A stretch of 64,000 nt of DNA from positions 8,370,001-8,434,000 of the forward strand of contig JAPYXD010000704.1 of NCBI GenBank assembly GCA_030998225.1. The letters run 5' to 3'. The position numbers were made by a program, and so were the translations under genes. How positions within the stretch are numbered: the stretch's first letter is position 1; each line of letters begins with the position of its first letter. Shown piece after piece: positions 43,110 to 54,311 of the stretch. The notes below the pieces were generated by a model, which worked only from the letters and a program-made list of their open reading frames with translations, made no database searches and had not been told where the DNA came from. Source of the DNA: Diplolepis rosae. Taxonomy: Eukaryota > Arthropoda > Insecta > Hymenoptera > Diplolepididae.

Positions 43110-43855
43110 CTTGATGTGATTGCGATAATTTTACAAGATGCACACATTAAGCAAACTGTTTTCTTTTTTAAAAATTTTGCACCTTTTTTAGATGCGCCTT
43201 AGTATGTTTTGGATTGGTCAATCTCAATGCGTGATCATGTGGTGATGATGAGTGATGTGTATGTCAAAATCTCGTTACCCTCGTTACTGATGGTAGAATA
43301 GAAGCAGCAACAAAACATATCTTAACGTCCGTATATTTCATATCCACCGCAGATTCGTAAGTACTTGTGTTACGTCTATCTAAATCAATCCGCGATTTTT
43401 TAATTTTATTTCACTATATACTCGTTTACTATATATATACTAGGCGTATAGTAAAATAGTTGAAACGATGTAAGTTCACAAAAAAATCTAACCCCAAATT
43501 TTTTTTGCTTTTCATTTATTCACTTTCAACGATCACAAAGTGTAGACTTAAAAATTACGCATTATTCATTTATGTGCCTCAGCCCCGGAAACTCGTTTTT
43601 CCGTTACAGCTGAGAGTAAAGCAATGTTGTATATTCCGTTACAGAGGAATACAATGTAGAAATTGAATTGCGCATGCGCATTATAGTCTTACAGGGGAAC
43701 GCAATCTATTTCTTATTCTTCTTCTTCTCACTTCTTCTTCGTACAGCGTTAGCACTGACTACTACACAAGACCGATACAATCAAAATGGCCGGGACTAGA
43801 CGCCAATTTGCGCCCGCTTCGTACAACTAGCGCAGCAAACAACTACAATAAGTAC
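43110..43855. other. Non-coding stretch with a TTCTTC run
   Basis: A pyrimidine-rich TTCTTCTTCTTCT run near 43715 and AT dinucleotides near 43425. No gene recognised. Confidence 0.35.
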
Positions 43856-43861
43856 TAGATT

Positions 43862-44100
43862 AGATTCCAATGTACGCATAAAAACTCGTATCCGCACCAC
43901 AGTCACATAAAATAGAATATGTGCCAATGCACACAATTCGGGACATTGCGAGACTCGCGACAATGCTCGCAGGACTGATCGCGCCTCGGATTCGTCTCGG
44001 CTTTGTCTCGACTTCGTCTCGGCTTCGATCTCCTGCGAACATTGTCGCTCGTCACGCAATCACCCTCATTGTGTGCCTACGCACATAATATACTATTTTT
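43862..44100 (-). repeat. GC-rich hairpin repeat, family copy 2
   Basis: An inverted copy of 12903-13118, recognised by GCATAAAAACTCGTATC, AGAATATGTGCCAATGCACA, GCTCGCAGGACTGATCGCG and the AATAGTATA-type end. The core carries expanded tandem units of about 11 bases (TCGTCTCGGCT and variants) that are short in copy 1. Confidence 0.75.
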
Positions 44101-44104
44101 CATG

Positions 44105-45825
44105 TCAATAAACGTGATTCAAATACGGATTATTTTCACATTTCAATAAGAGTGAGTAATATTACTTGTTGAGTTATACGATTTGTCCACGATTGAATAT
44201 GCGTTAAAAATTATAAAAGAGTAGAATTAAATACATTTTTTCATTCTTTAAAAAATTAGTCGAACGATAAATTACACTGCAAATATATTATGTTAGGTTA
44301 AACATTTATTTTTCACATTTTGCTGTTATAAAAATAATTATATTTTCAGATTCCCGGATTTTTCATGAAATTGTTTTTAGATTTTGTGATTCTCAGATTC
44401 TCGGATTTTTTATCAAATTGTTTTCGGATTTCGTCGATTGTTTCGTCAATGGTCTCGTATTTCGGTCTCGGCATTCGGATCGCAAATAGTTTTGTAAGTT
44501 TTGTCTTTCGAATTTTTTGCACGCAACAAATTTGAGAAATGATATATTTTCCAAACAGCACCATTTTCCATTAAACGTCATGTGATGGTATGTTCACGGA
44601 ACAATGTTTCGGGTTAATTAACAACTAAACCAACTGTTAGGGATTACATGAAAGCGATTACAAGATTTCACAAATTCCCTTCGTAAATGGATTGTTATAA
44701 TAGGAAAGAAAAATTTTAAATCATAATCGTTTCGCTTTTTACATTTCAATTCAGATATATAAATTATCATTATTAAATTTTGAATTATTTGCGATAAAAT
44801 TTGATTGTTCAAACCCGATGATTAAAAATGACATTGATAATTTTACAGGCATACTAAACAAACATAGTAACATTTTGAATACCGAAAATAATGATAATAA
44901 CGCATATATGAATGAAAATGTTTCTTTAATGTCAAACATCCCGTGAAAATTATTTCGGAATTTTTCACCGTCCCATTTTTCTCCTTTGCTCTTTCGTAAT
45001 CGCCTATATGTCAATTTGCAACTTTGACGATCGATTACTCAAAAATGGTGCTGTAAAAAATTCTGAAATATGTTAAGCCTCATGGCAAGATAATTTCACG
45101 CGAAGAAATAAATGGAGATCTCAAGGATATATTATATATTTTATATATATAACCTCCATTTTTGTTTCCATTGATTTACCATCGGGTTTCACTCCCACAA
45201 GTTTCAGCGATATCATTTGTTCGATCCAGATACTATACTGTAGCTGGAACAGAGATATATAAAGTTTAACAAAACAACTTCATTCTGGACTCATTTTATA
45301 GAGAATTTTGATGGCATTCAATTCATAATGAGAGCAAATTTCATCACTTAGAAAATTATAATTAAGATAATTTGAGTAATCATCGAAAAACACGTGGTCC
45401 CCCAATTTTGACCGGTAGTGTATTCTAATTAAATAAACTAATGTTTCCATTGCATTTGATAATAATATAACATACACTCTAAAAAAACGTCTATTGACTG
45501 TTAAAAAACTCATCTGTAAAATGCAAAACGAACATAGAACATGATAATTACCTTTAGCCCTCTAAATTCTTCGCTTCGTCTCATTCAGTCTCATTAGGAT
45601 CAACTTTTCGTGATAAGTACTTGCAGACCCGACAACCACCGGCAACAGGCAAAAGACGTGTTATGATTATGATATTTATTAAATTTCGACAGAAGCTTAT
45701 CATATACAATCAGAATATATTTGAAATATTGAACTATAATTTTATACGCAATAAATAATTGATTCTGATTGTTTAAAACATTTAAAAAGTCAAAATGAGA
45801 AAATTCTCATAAATTCTAAGAGAAT
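44105..45825. other. AT-rich DNA, only weak frames
   Basis: Degenerate GATTCTCGGATTTTT-type units lie at about 44350-44470. A 77-codon minus-strand frame at 45280-45513 (HYRSKLGDHVFFDDYSNYLN) looks moderately protein-like, but I cannot identify it or find splice partners. Confidence 0.35.
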
Positions 45826-45834
45826 TTATCTGCC

Positions 45835-46530
45835 GGTTATATTCTCGGTAATATTCTCATTCTCGTTACCGTTCTTAATGTAATATAACCGACTCAGAAC
45901 TCTACCTCCGGGTGCGCTTGCATTCCCTGCCGTGGTTTGACGCGTCGCCGCATCTCCAACAGGCAACTTTCCTGCTGGGGTTGCCGCAGTAACAAGACAT
46001 ATGACCATACCTTAGGCCTTTTATACCTTCCATCTTTTCCCTTATCATCCAAGAGAGCGATTTTTGGAAGTCCGGGGCATCGTCTCTTTTTTCGAAGTCT
46101 TTTTCTTCTTTATCCTTCATTTCCTTCAAGATGTCAGCGTAAGACTGATTATCTCTTGTTGATGAGGCTTCCCTCGTTGCCTCTTTGGATCGGACTACGG
46201 ACGTGCTATCTATGAACGCAGCACGGGGTCTCTAGGGCGAAGCGATTTTCCTGATAGCCTGTTGGCATACCAGCCTTTTCTGGATGTGCACCTTATTTCC
46301 CACCAATCACTTGTGTGTCTTGAAGAGGCTTTTGAAAACATCGGCAACCATCTCATCTCTCTAGTTCATGGGAGCTGGGATATTCTTCAGCATCCCATCT
46401 TTCATAATATAATTTTTAGGGCCTTCCCCAATTCCTTTATCTTCTTACTTTGTTCCCTTAGGAGCTGGAGAATGTCTTTTTATCCCTCAACCACTGATGG
46501 AAACTCCGCCTCCTTTCTTTCGTTCTGAGT
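45835..46530 (-). pseudogene. Degenerate R1-like LINE ORF1 with a zinc knuckle
   Basis: Minus-strand pieces match the ORF1 at 24.3-25.3 kb. From 46500 downward these are an ELKGTK-like start, IQKRLVCQQAIRKI, then MKEMKDKEEKDFEK in another frame and finally CYCGNPSRKVACWRCGDASN followed by HGRECKRTRR, a CCHC-type knuckle pair typical of LINE ORF1. Many frameshifts and stops are present. Zinc knuckles of this kind bind the element RNA. ORF2 is not present. Confidence 0.5.
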
Positions 46531-47010
46531 TTGCTTTTTTTCCATAAGTTCATTTACCAGCGCATCGTGCGTAAAAATGTGTACTCTAGAATACTTTAAA
46601 CCGAATTAAAATTAGAAAAATTGAGTTAAAGAAAACATACAGAAGTTTAAAATGATCTTTTTTTATTGTTGAATCTGTAAACAAAAATTACAATCCCATA
46701 ATTCTCTTTGGTTTCAACAACATTGTTCTGTACCTCATGAATTTCCTCATTGTCAGGAAAATTGAATGGTAAGTACTTCTTCATCAGCCAGACATATACA
46801 TTTCTTCAACTCACTTTTCTTATTGAATCTGAAGGAAAAAAGAACATTTTTAATTCTATTTCTAAACTGTAATAGTGTATTGTGATACAAATGGGTAATC
46901 ATCACACAAATGAAAATTTCCTCTACCAATGCGTATCAAATACTATTCTATTTACAAATACGTGAAGAACTGCACTTTTTTAACATGCAAACATTGTAGA
47001 AAGTAAGTCA
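46531..47010. other. AT-rich DNA, nothing supported
   Basis: A minus-strand frame of about 45 codons (KKYLPFNFPDNEEIHEVQNN, about 46640-46780) is too short to judge. Confidence 0.3.
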
Positions 47011-47014
47011 CTTG

Positions 47015-47132
47015 CACACTGAGCGTGGCAAAAATATTGCCACACTAATTTGCCAAACTTTTGATATAATTCCACCCTTGCGTTTGAGAGATATACTAAA
47101 AGTGTGACAATGGTTTTGCTACACGCAGTATG
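47015..47132. repeat. 118-bp MITE (CACACTGAGCGTGGCAA ends)
   Basis: CACACTGAGCGTGGCAAAAA and the inverse of TTTTGCTACACGCAGTATG pair at the two ends. The inner TTGCCACACT/AGTGTGACAA also pairs. It is non-coding. Confidence 0.55.
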
Positions 47133-47296
47133 TAATCATTCACATTTCTCACTGTTTACGTGCAGAGAAAGAGCAGCTTTTCATTTATGCATTATGATAA
47201 ATAATTTTATACATCATTAATGGTAAAAAGTAACTTATCATTTGGTTTAAATAAATTAAAAGCTATCTGTAAAACAACAAACATCGTTATAAAATC

Positions 47297-49630
47297 TCGA
47301 GTCGAACTATTGATTCTCTATTCATTCTCTAAGATGCTCCATTTTCGAGGACTTGAGAGAAACAAAAGAGGCGTATTAGCAGTTTCAATCAATGTAATTT
47401 TGATCCTCTGTTGATGCTCTTCTCCTGCAGATATTTCCGTTTCTGCACCTTCGAGGATCTTAAAGAGTAGCAACGAAGATTCTCCTTACCTCCTCTATGA
47501 TTCTCCATTTTTAAAAGTATATAATTTCTAATGACTTCAGGAATTAGCAACGGTTTATTATTATTTATATTTATCGTGTTGATTAAGAGAGAAACGAAAA
47601 TATAGTACCAGACTTTTGTAAAATAATGAGGAATGTATCAAAGTATCAATGTCTGGTACATGTCGAATTTTGTTTTTCGAAATAAAAGTCCAAATGGTAC
47701 CGGAGATTGATTTTTTAATGGATTCCTCATTGTTGCCTACAATTTCATGATTATATTTACATTCCTGTCCTAATCAACCCGATGAATATAAATAATATAA
47801 TATGGTTGGTCATTTGTGACGTCATTACGCATCACATACCCTCAAGTACCAGAATGAAAAGGATTCAACAAGAGCGAGTCCTCGATTTTTCGAAAACTAT
47901 TAGAGACTTTAAAACGTTTTTTTCTTTTTAAATAAAAGTACTCTCGAAGGACTACGGCGCTACTATCTAATAGATAATCCAGCCCCATCGTGAGCATTCA
48001 AGTTCTCTGTGAAGAGCTCTAAACACCTAAAACCGCGCTGTGAGAAGCATCCCCAAACATGGACCTTCACGGGGTGTTTTTTATTGGCTTTATAACACTC
48101 AACCCACTTCTTCACAAACGATTTCGACTTTTTGATGTATTTAGCAGCGGCTGTATACGGTCTATGCGTGACTGCAGCGCCATAGCATGAGTGAACTAAA
48201 GGAGGCTATTCGAGAACTTTTGCAATGTATTATAATGGGACTTAGTTATAAAAATGTTTATTATGAATAAAAAAACAAAACAAAACAATTTAATTCACTT
48301 TAAAATTCAATTGTTTTTCCTTGTGAAGTACTTTTGTGAAATCAGTAGTAAAAAGTGAGTATTTTCCATAATAAAAATGATATAGAAACCAGTAAATATA
48401 AGGTTAAGGTATTTGTCGTGCCAAAAATCAGTCTCTGGAAAAAGAAGTTTTTCTATGATTTCATGACTGAGAATTATATCATCAGCCGTGTCATATGTAA
48501 GGAAAGACACTCTTTTTAATGAAAAAATTTAAAAATTACGAAAAATAATATTTTAATAATGTTTTTTGTAATAGGATTTTTTCTTACTATCGCTTATTAC
48601 CAATTTTTTGAAAATGATAGAAGTTTCTTAAATCATAGCTTATTTTTTCGGGGGAAATATTCTCTACAACTTAACCGTTTCCAATTTTTGAAAATGAATC
48701 GATTATTATCAAATACAGCAATTTGTTTATAAAAATTTTTTTTTGGAAAATTTATTTTTAATTATTTCAGCCATTAAAGAATTTATTTTCAAAAATTGGA
48801 AATGGTCAAGTTGTAGAGAATATTTTCCCCGAAAAAATAAGTAATGATTTAAGAAACTTTAATCATTTTTAAAAAATTGGTAACAAGCGATAGTAAGGAA
48901 AAATCCTATTACAAAAAACATTATTAAAAAATTATTTTTCGTAATTTTTAAATTTTTCATTAAAAAGAGTGTCTTTCCTTACATATGACACGGCTGATGA
49001 TATAATTTCCAGTCTTGAAATCATAGAAAAACTTCTTTTTCCAGAGACTGATTTTTGGCACGACAACTACCTTAACCTTATATTTACTGGTTTCTATATC
49101 ATTTTTAATATGGAAAATACTTACTTTTTACTGCTGATTTCACACAAATACTTCACAAGGAAAAACAATTGAATTTTAAAGTGAATTAAATTGTTTTTTT
49201 ATTATGATAATAAACATTTTTATAACTGAGTCCCATTATAATACATTGTAAAAGTTCTCGAACAGCCTCCTTTAGTTCACTCATGCTATGGTGCTGCAGT
49301 CACGCACAGAGCGTATAGGACGTAAGTGGTCTCTTTGGATGGGTACACAAGAAGACCGCTTCAAAACGTTTGGCGTACACAGAACTCATTATGACTCACG
49401 TCTGCTCTCGCCGACGATTCGAGCGCTACTGAATCGCCTTTTTAATTGCGCCGTAGTCCTTTAAATGTACTTTCATTAAAAAAAAGTTCAAAAATCTCTA
49501 ATAGTTTTCGAAAAACCAAGAACTCGCTCTTGTGGAACAGACTGTATATGATAGAAAGAGCAGAGAGAGAAGCAAAAGAGAATCAAAAGAGTATCAAGAG
49601 AAGCAAAAGAGAATCAATAGTTCGACTCGG
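47297..49630. repeat. Large foldback repeat (about 2.3 kb) with a nested MITE
   Basis: The outermost arm GAGTCGAACTATTGATTCTC (47300) is answered by GAGAATCAATAGTTCGACTC (about 49608). The next arms match at 47870-47965 versus 49450-49540 (AAAACTATTAGAGA, GGACTACGGCGC), and again at 48150-48690 versus 48780-49325 almost continuously. The centre is near 48735. The middle shares its sequence with the foldback at 19.6-20.2 kb. Mirror 67-codon frames at 48307-48510 (minus) and 48969-49172 (plus) arise from the symmetry. Confidence 0.8.
47556..47806. repeat. 250-bp MITE nested in the left arm of the large foldback
   Basis: TTATTTATATTTATCGTGTT at about 47563 pairs with the inverse TGATGAATATAAATAATATA-type end at about 47800. 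Inner GGTAC and TGAGGAAT/ATTCCTCA units also pair. It has no counterpart in the right arm, so it was inserted after the foldback formed. Confidence 0.55.
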
Positions 49631-49900
49631 GATACAAAGAAATTTTTTGTGGCTACTTAGTCAAGCAAAATGTGGTTTAAAAGTGAAAGATTATTTTAGT
49701 ATTCATAAAAATAAGATTCTGAAATCCAAGAACAGCCTGTTCGAAATTTAATAAAACACTAGTTCTAAAATATTAAATATTAAGTAAATATATGAGAATA
49801 TTTTAAATTCAATTATTAGTGAATTATTGGTTACTTATTAATAAAATTCTAAAAAAATACCACTAGTACAGTATGCCAAAATAGCTTGCTATTGCATTAC

Positions 49901-50156
49901 CTGCACGTCTGAAGAATTAGATTCCCCATAGATCTCTTCAAAGAGTTCCGGGTGGATTTTTTTTAAATGACTCTTTAGACCGGTCGTGTTACCGTTTTTT
50001 ATTTTGATAATTTCTCCAATTCCCGTTGATCTTAGACATGTGATACATACTCCATATTTCATGCCCTCACGATCCGATTTATATGTATAAATTTTCTTCA
50101 GGTTTTTTCTGCGCTCAGCCTCAAGTTTCCTACGTAGAGCAAGATCCGTCGAATCC
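49901..50156 (-). CDS. Single BED zinc-finger exon
   Basis: On the minus strand the exon lies between an acceptor (TTATTTTATTTAG-like AG at 50158-50157, after a T-rich tract) and a donor CAG|GTAATG at 49901/49900. It encodes DSTDLALRRKLEAERRKNLK, KIYTYKSDREGMKYGVCITC, then a 13-residue loop and NTTGLKSHLKKIHPELFEEI. Cysteines in CITC and histidines in H-x4-H give the C2-H2 spacing of BED fingers, which bind DNA and occur at the N-terminus of hAT transposases and of host ZBED and boundary-element factors. No stops or frameshifts are present. No neighbouring exon could be identified, so host gene versus transposon origin is open. Confidence 0.65.
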
Positions 50157-50159
50157 CTA

Positions 50160-51605
50160 ATTATTTTATGAAAAAAAAGAATTATTTACAAAATTATACA
50201 AGTTTAATTCTAAGGTAAAATCATGCTGATTTTCAAATTTAACTATGTATCAAAATTGTCATATAAGTGATTGGCTCGAAATATATATAATTTTATTGTT
50301 TCTGATTGTTATCAAATCAAAAGCACGAAGGAATAGTACACCCAGATTGAACTGCATATCAGTGCTTGAACTAAATTTTGTAGTTTACTGCAAGATAAAA
50401 GTTTTTATTTGAGCCTGAGTATATGTATCATATTCACCTAGATACTAGTATAAAATCTACATGCCAAGCCAAATTTACCACTAGGATCCGGTTAAATATG
50501 ATATCGGGGTTTTTTTATGTACTTTCTGTATAATTTCATACTACCAGCCTGAAGCTTTGGATACAATTTGTTTTTTGACAAATAACTCAAGTACAGAGTT
50601 CTTTTTCCTGAATATTCCTTCGTCGTTAAGAACTTGACTATTCTCTCTTGATTATCTAAAGCAATTTAGTTTAAATTTAAGAAATCAAACAAGGATTAGA
50701 TTATTCTCGACTGCAACAAAGTTCCAAAGTCAGGAATACATTTTTTGAAATTATGACAGCACACCTGATTTTGTGAATTTCACAAATTCTTCGAGCAATA
50801 GTGTAGATAAAATTATCCACTCTGCAGTCACTTTAAACCTTAGCTTAAAATGCTGAAAAATGTAGATGAATGTCTGTGTATAGGTATGTAAAAGGTGTTT
50901 TTCTAAATGCTTGAGAACTTCAAATTGAATTAAAGCACTAAAAAGTTAATGGAATGTTTATTTTTTGTGAAAGTAAATTCAATGCCGAAAAACAAACGAA
51001 AAAAGAAAACGTATTTCACACCAAACCGTAAATTTATAATAATAAATTTTTATTGAGAATAAAACAGCAAAAATAACAAAGGATGGTGTTGAAAATTCAC
51101 TAACTTTCATTAACAAGTTGGACCGTTTTTCTCCTACTTAACACTGTTAGCGATAAAGGTTGTTGAAGGTAGAGTTCTAAACCCAGAGTTGAGTGATCTG
51201 ACAGTTTTTCACAATTTCTTAGTACCATTCCGCAATTGAATAAAAAATTAATTAATATAAGTAAATAAAAATAAAGAAATAAAATGAATAATTTTTAAAA
51301 AATTGAAAAAATTATAAGCTGCAGATCAGACTCACAAGTGGAACCGTGCGTATGGGAGGAGACTATTGAACATGGCCGTCGTAATTGCGCTCTACCATAT
51401 GAATTAAACGGAGCAGAAAAGTTTCATTAATGGCGAAGAAATTCTTCGTGCAAAACACTTTCTGGAGTGCGGAAAAGCTTTAGTTAAATCGGGCACTAAC
51501 ATCTGTGAAATTTCGTAGAATCAGGTATGCTGTCACTGTTTTGACAAATGAGCTCCGCAAATTTGAGATTTTTCTTTTTCACTTTTAACCACTTATGTAA
51601 TTTAG
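50160..51605. other. AT-rich DNA between the BED exon and the protease exon
   Basis: No additional exon that I can support on either strand, and no repeat ends recognised. Confidence 0.35.
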
Positions 51606-51609
51606 CGCT

Positions 51610-51804
51610 TCACCTTATTGTTGCTTTCCTAGTTGTAAGTTTATCCTTTATATCATCTGGAAATTTTTTTTTCAAATCATTAATATAGTATTCAAACATA
51701 TCAACTGTGATTAAAACAAATGGACTGTGCTGTCCTATCATATTCACAATAGAAGTGATTCCATATACAAAAGAACCTGTCATCACAGGACTACCAGCGT
51801 CTCC
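51610..51804 (-). CDS. Terminal exon of a trypsin-like serine protease homologue
   Basis: On the minus strand a good acceptor (TTTTTGTAG, ending 51805) opens an exon reading GDAGSPVMTGSFVYGITSIV, then IGQHSPFVLITVDMFEYYIN and DLKKKFPDDIKDK, to a TGA at 51612-51610. Position and spacing match the last exon of chymotrypsin-family (S1) proteases: GDSGGP, then P(V/L)...G...GI.S......P...T.V..(F/Y)..WI. Here the nucleophile serine is alanine and the next glycine is serine (GDAGSP), so the product would be a non-catalytic serine protease homologue. An intron just before this motif is usual in insect S1 genes. Upstream exons should lie at higher coordinates, but I could not find them in the next few kb, which hold a foldback and a mariner. 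It may be a gene remnant. Confidence 0.62.
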   Translation of the reverse strand, partial: GDAGSPVMTGSFVYGITSIVNMIGQHSPFVLITVDMFEYYINDLKKKFPDDIKDKLTTRKATIR

Positions 51805-52017
51805 CTACAAAAACAGTCAAAAAAGCAATACGAAAAAATGTCAACACCTTTACAGCAGGTCATTTAATATTATGAAAATTATAAAAGCCTTAAATACGCC
51901 TTAAAAATTCTTCAAATGCACTCAAAACGTCAAAGCAGAGCAAAAGTGTGATATTTTACTCCAAACAGAAATTGAACAAAAAAGAAATAAAATCAATTAA
52001 TTTTTTAGTAGATCTAC

Positions 52018-52814
52018 ACTACCGTCGGAAATTGTGCGCACGGTGCTTGTGATCTCTATTAAAAATCACTTCTGACTTTGAATCACGGTATCTCGGTAAA
52101 AAAAAAAGAGATAGGGAATTTTTTAAAAAACAGTTGAAAAGTTTATGAAATTCCACGTCTAGTGATGCTTAACAAATATTTTGTTGACCTTCTGAAAATA
52201 ATACAGCACGTGAGGAGTTAAAAAAAAAATTCAAGATTTTCTCAAATTCTCTACCCTAACTTCAACTTTTAGCCTGACCTAGGGAAAATTTTTCCACAAT
52301 CTGAAAATTATACGACATAGAGTCTAAAATCTTATCTTTAATTTAAGTCAAGAAAACTTCGAAAGGCGAGCAACAAACCGGCCGAGAACCGTGATCGTCG
52401 ATTAAAATTCAACTCAGATACGATTGAACATTTTTCATCGTATCTCGGGTACCCATGAATATTTTTTTAAGTTTTCTTGGCTTAAATTAAAGATAATATT
52501 TTAGACTCTATGTCGTATAATTTTCAGAATGTGGAAAAATTTTCCCTAGCTCATGCTAGAAGTTGAAGTCGAGGTAGAGAATTTGAGAAAATCTTGAATT
52601 TTTTTTTTTTAACTCCTCACGTGCTGTATTATTTTCAGAAGGTCAACAAAATATTTGTTAAGCATCACTAGACGTGGAATTTCATAAGCTTTCCAAATGT
52701 TTTTTTAAAAATGCCCTATCTCTTTTTTTAACCGAGATATCGTGATTCAAAGTCAGCAGTGATTTTTAATAACGCTCACAAGCACCGTGCAAACAATTTC
52801 CGACGGTAGCGTAC
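52018..52814. repeat. 800-bp foldback repeat (ACCGTCGGAAATTGT ends)
   Basis: Ends ACTACCGTCGGAAATTGTGC and the inverse GCAAACAATTTCCGACGGTA pair. Arms of about 370 bp match through TCACGGTATCTCGGT, CACGTCTAGTGATGCTTAAC, AATAATACAGCACGTGAGGA and TATACGACATAGAGTCTAAA. The centre (about 52380-52450) is unpaired and GC-richer (CAAACCGGCCGAGAACCGTG). Confidence 0.88.
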
Positions 52815-53490
52815 CAAATTTAAAACTACCGGTAACACCTATTTACAATAGGTACATTACATTGTTAGAAATATTTGTAGTTTCAGTATACAGGGATATA
52901 TGAAATTTATAATATGAATTAAAATTTAGGACACTTAAATATATTGAACTTTATATAAAGTGAGTATACGGTTTGCTGACTCGTATCAGTAGATGAAAAA
53001 ATTTCTTTACTTTTTGAATCATGAGGATAAAATATTGTTATAATAATGATTTATAAATAATCGTACTTTTATTTTGATAAAATTTCAAAGTTGTCGACCG
53101 ACCTTATGATTAATGTACCTCATATTTTTCCGTTGACCCCCACGCGGGTTCTTAATTTTTCTTGTTACATGCGTTTACTCCTCGTTTGTATTGTTCGTAT
53201 TCCAAAAATTTTCGTTTGCCCCATCACCGTTACGAAGTTTAAGCAAGACAGTATTTTGTTGCATCCCAGTGTGTCCATATCCAACGCGCAATGAATATGG
53301 ACACGAAAATTTCATAAGTTCAAATATATTTAGTTAGAAAAGACTGCATTAAACTTTGACTAACAACATTTTTTATTATGAGATATAGAGTAATTTCTTT
53401 TTTTATTTGAATTTCTAACCTATTTTGGATAATTCACGAAATTCAATTTTTTCTAAATGGAGAGTTCTAGAAATGCAAGTTCTAGGGAGT
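52815..53490. other. AT-rich DNA with one GC-richer block
   Basis: The block at 53090-53300 has opposed frames with several stops (for example KRKFLEYEQYKRGVNA on the minus strand). I cannot assign it. Confidence 0.3.
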
Positions 53491-53496
53491 TTAATA

Positions 53497-54311
53497 AGTC
53501 CGTAGGATGACAGAGAAAAACAACTTTTTTGGCAAAAATTCTATTCATTCTTCAACATAATCTCCTTTCAGCTCAATGATCTTTTAACATTTCGATGCCT
53601 CTCTTGCCATCGGTTTCCCATTTGACCTATTCATTTGATGAAAATCTCTGTTTCTGGAGCCATCTCTTCAAGTTTGGGAACAGTTAAAAGTCTCTGGGGG
53701 CCAAATCTGGTAAATAAGATGGGTGATGAAGCAATTTGAAGCGTTATGAGTTGATTATTTCCATCGTTTTTATTGATTTATGAGCTGGTGCGTTGTCTTG
53801 GAAAAAGACTTTTTGCTTGTTGTTTTGATTCTGATGTGTAGTGGTGGATCCATGTTTCATCAATGGTCACCAATCGGCGCAAAAAATCTCTTGGGTCACG
53901 GTTAAAAAGGTCCAAATAACTCTTTGAATCACGTACTCATTGGCGTTTTCTATCCATTGTTAAATAACGCTACACCTATTTTTCGGTTAGCTTTTTCATG
54001 CCCAAATCCTCATGCTTGTATGACTTCGTTTAAATTCACCAATCTACTTCTCAACCTTTTGCCTCGATGGAGAAGATCCCCCATAACATTTATCAACCCG
54101 CTGTTTCGTTTGCACGGTAGTTTTTCCTATTAGGAAATTTTTATTCCAATAAGAAAAATAAAAACTTGTTTGCTTCTATCATCTGTAACTTTGAAAATCA
54201 AACAATAAAAATTGGCTTAAATTTTGACAGCTGTCGTCCGAAAGATTGTACTTCATGGAAAAAATATAAAGATATACTTTGTGATTCCATCTCAGTGTCA
54301 TCCTACGGACT
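53497..54311 (-). mobile_element. Internally deleted mariner element
   Basis: TIRs AGTCCGTAGGATGACA (53497) and TGTCATCCTACGGACT (ending 54311) are exact inverses with TA on both sides. The transposase remnant is on the minus strand. At 815 bp it lacks about a third of a full mariner. Confidence 0.85.
53540..54110 (-). pseudogene. Mariner transposase remnant with internal deletion
   Basis: Minus-strand reading, with frame changes: a degraded helix-turn-helix region, then DPRDFLRRLVTIDETWIHHY and TSESKQQ, with the first catalytic aspartate in TIDETW. A jump follows to KSLFPRQRTSS-like residues, where the second-aspartate block (in the family QDNAPAHKS) would lie in a shifted frame. Then come LQIASSPIL-like residues that match the S-Y-S-P-D-L-A-P segment in another frame, and EMAPETEIF, WETDGKRGIEMLKDH at the C-terminus. 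The stretch between the first and second catalytic aspartates is mostly deleted, so this copy is dead. Confidence 0.7.

Noticed and set aside
45280..45513. Chemoreceptor-like exon
   Set aside because: Some protein-like residues but no receptor signature or partner exons.
48307..49172. Mirror 67-codon frames (MSFLTYDTADDII...)
   Set aside because: Produced by the foldback symmetry; sequence is non-coding repeat.
53091..53294. Exon of the serine protease gene upstream of 51804
   Set aside because: Minus-strand translation has several stops and no His/Asp active-site motif; cannot be tied to the protease.
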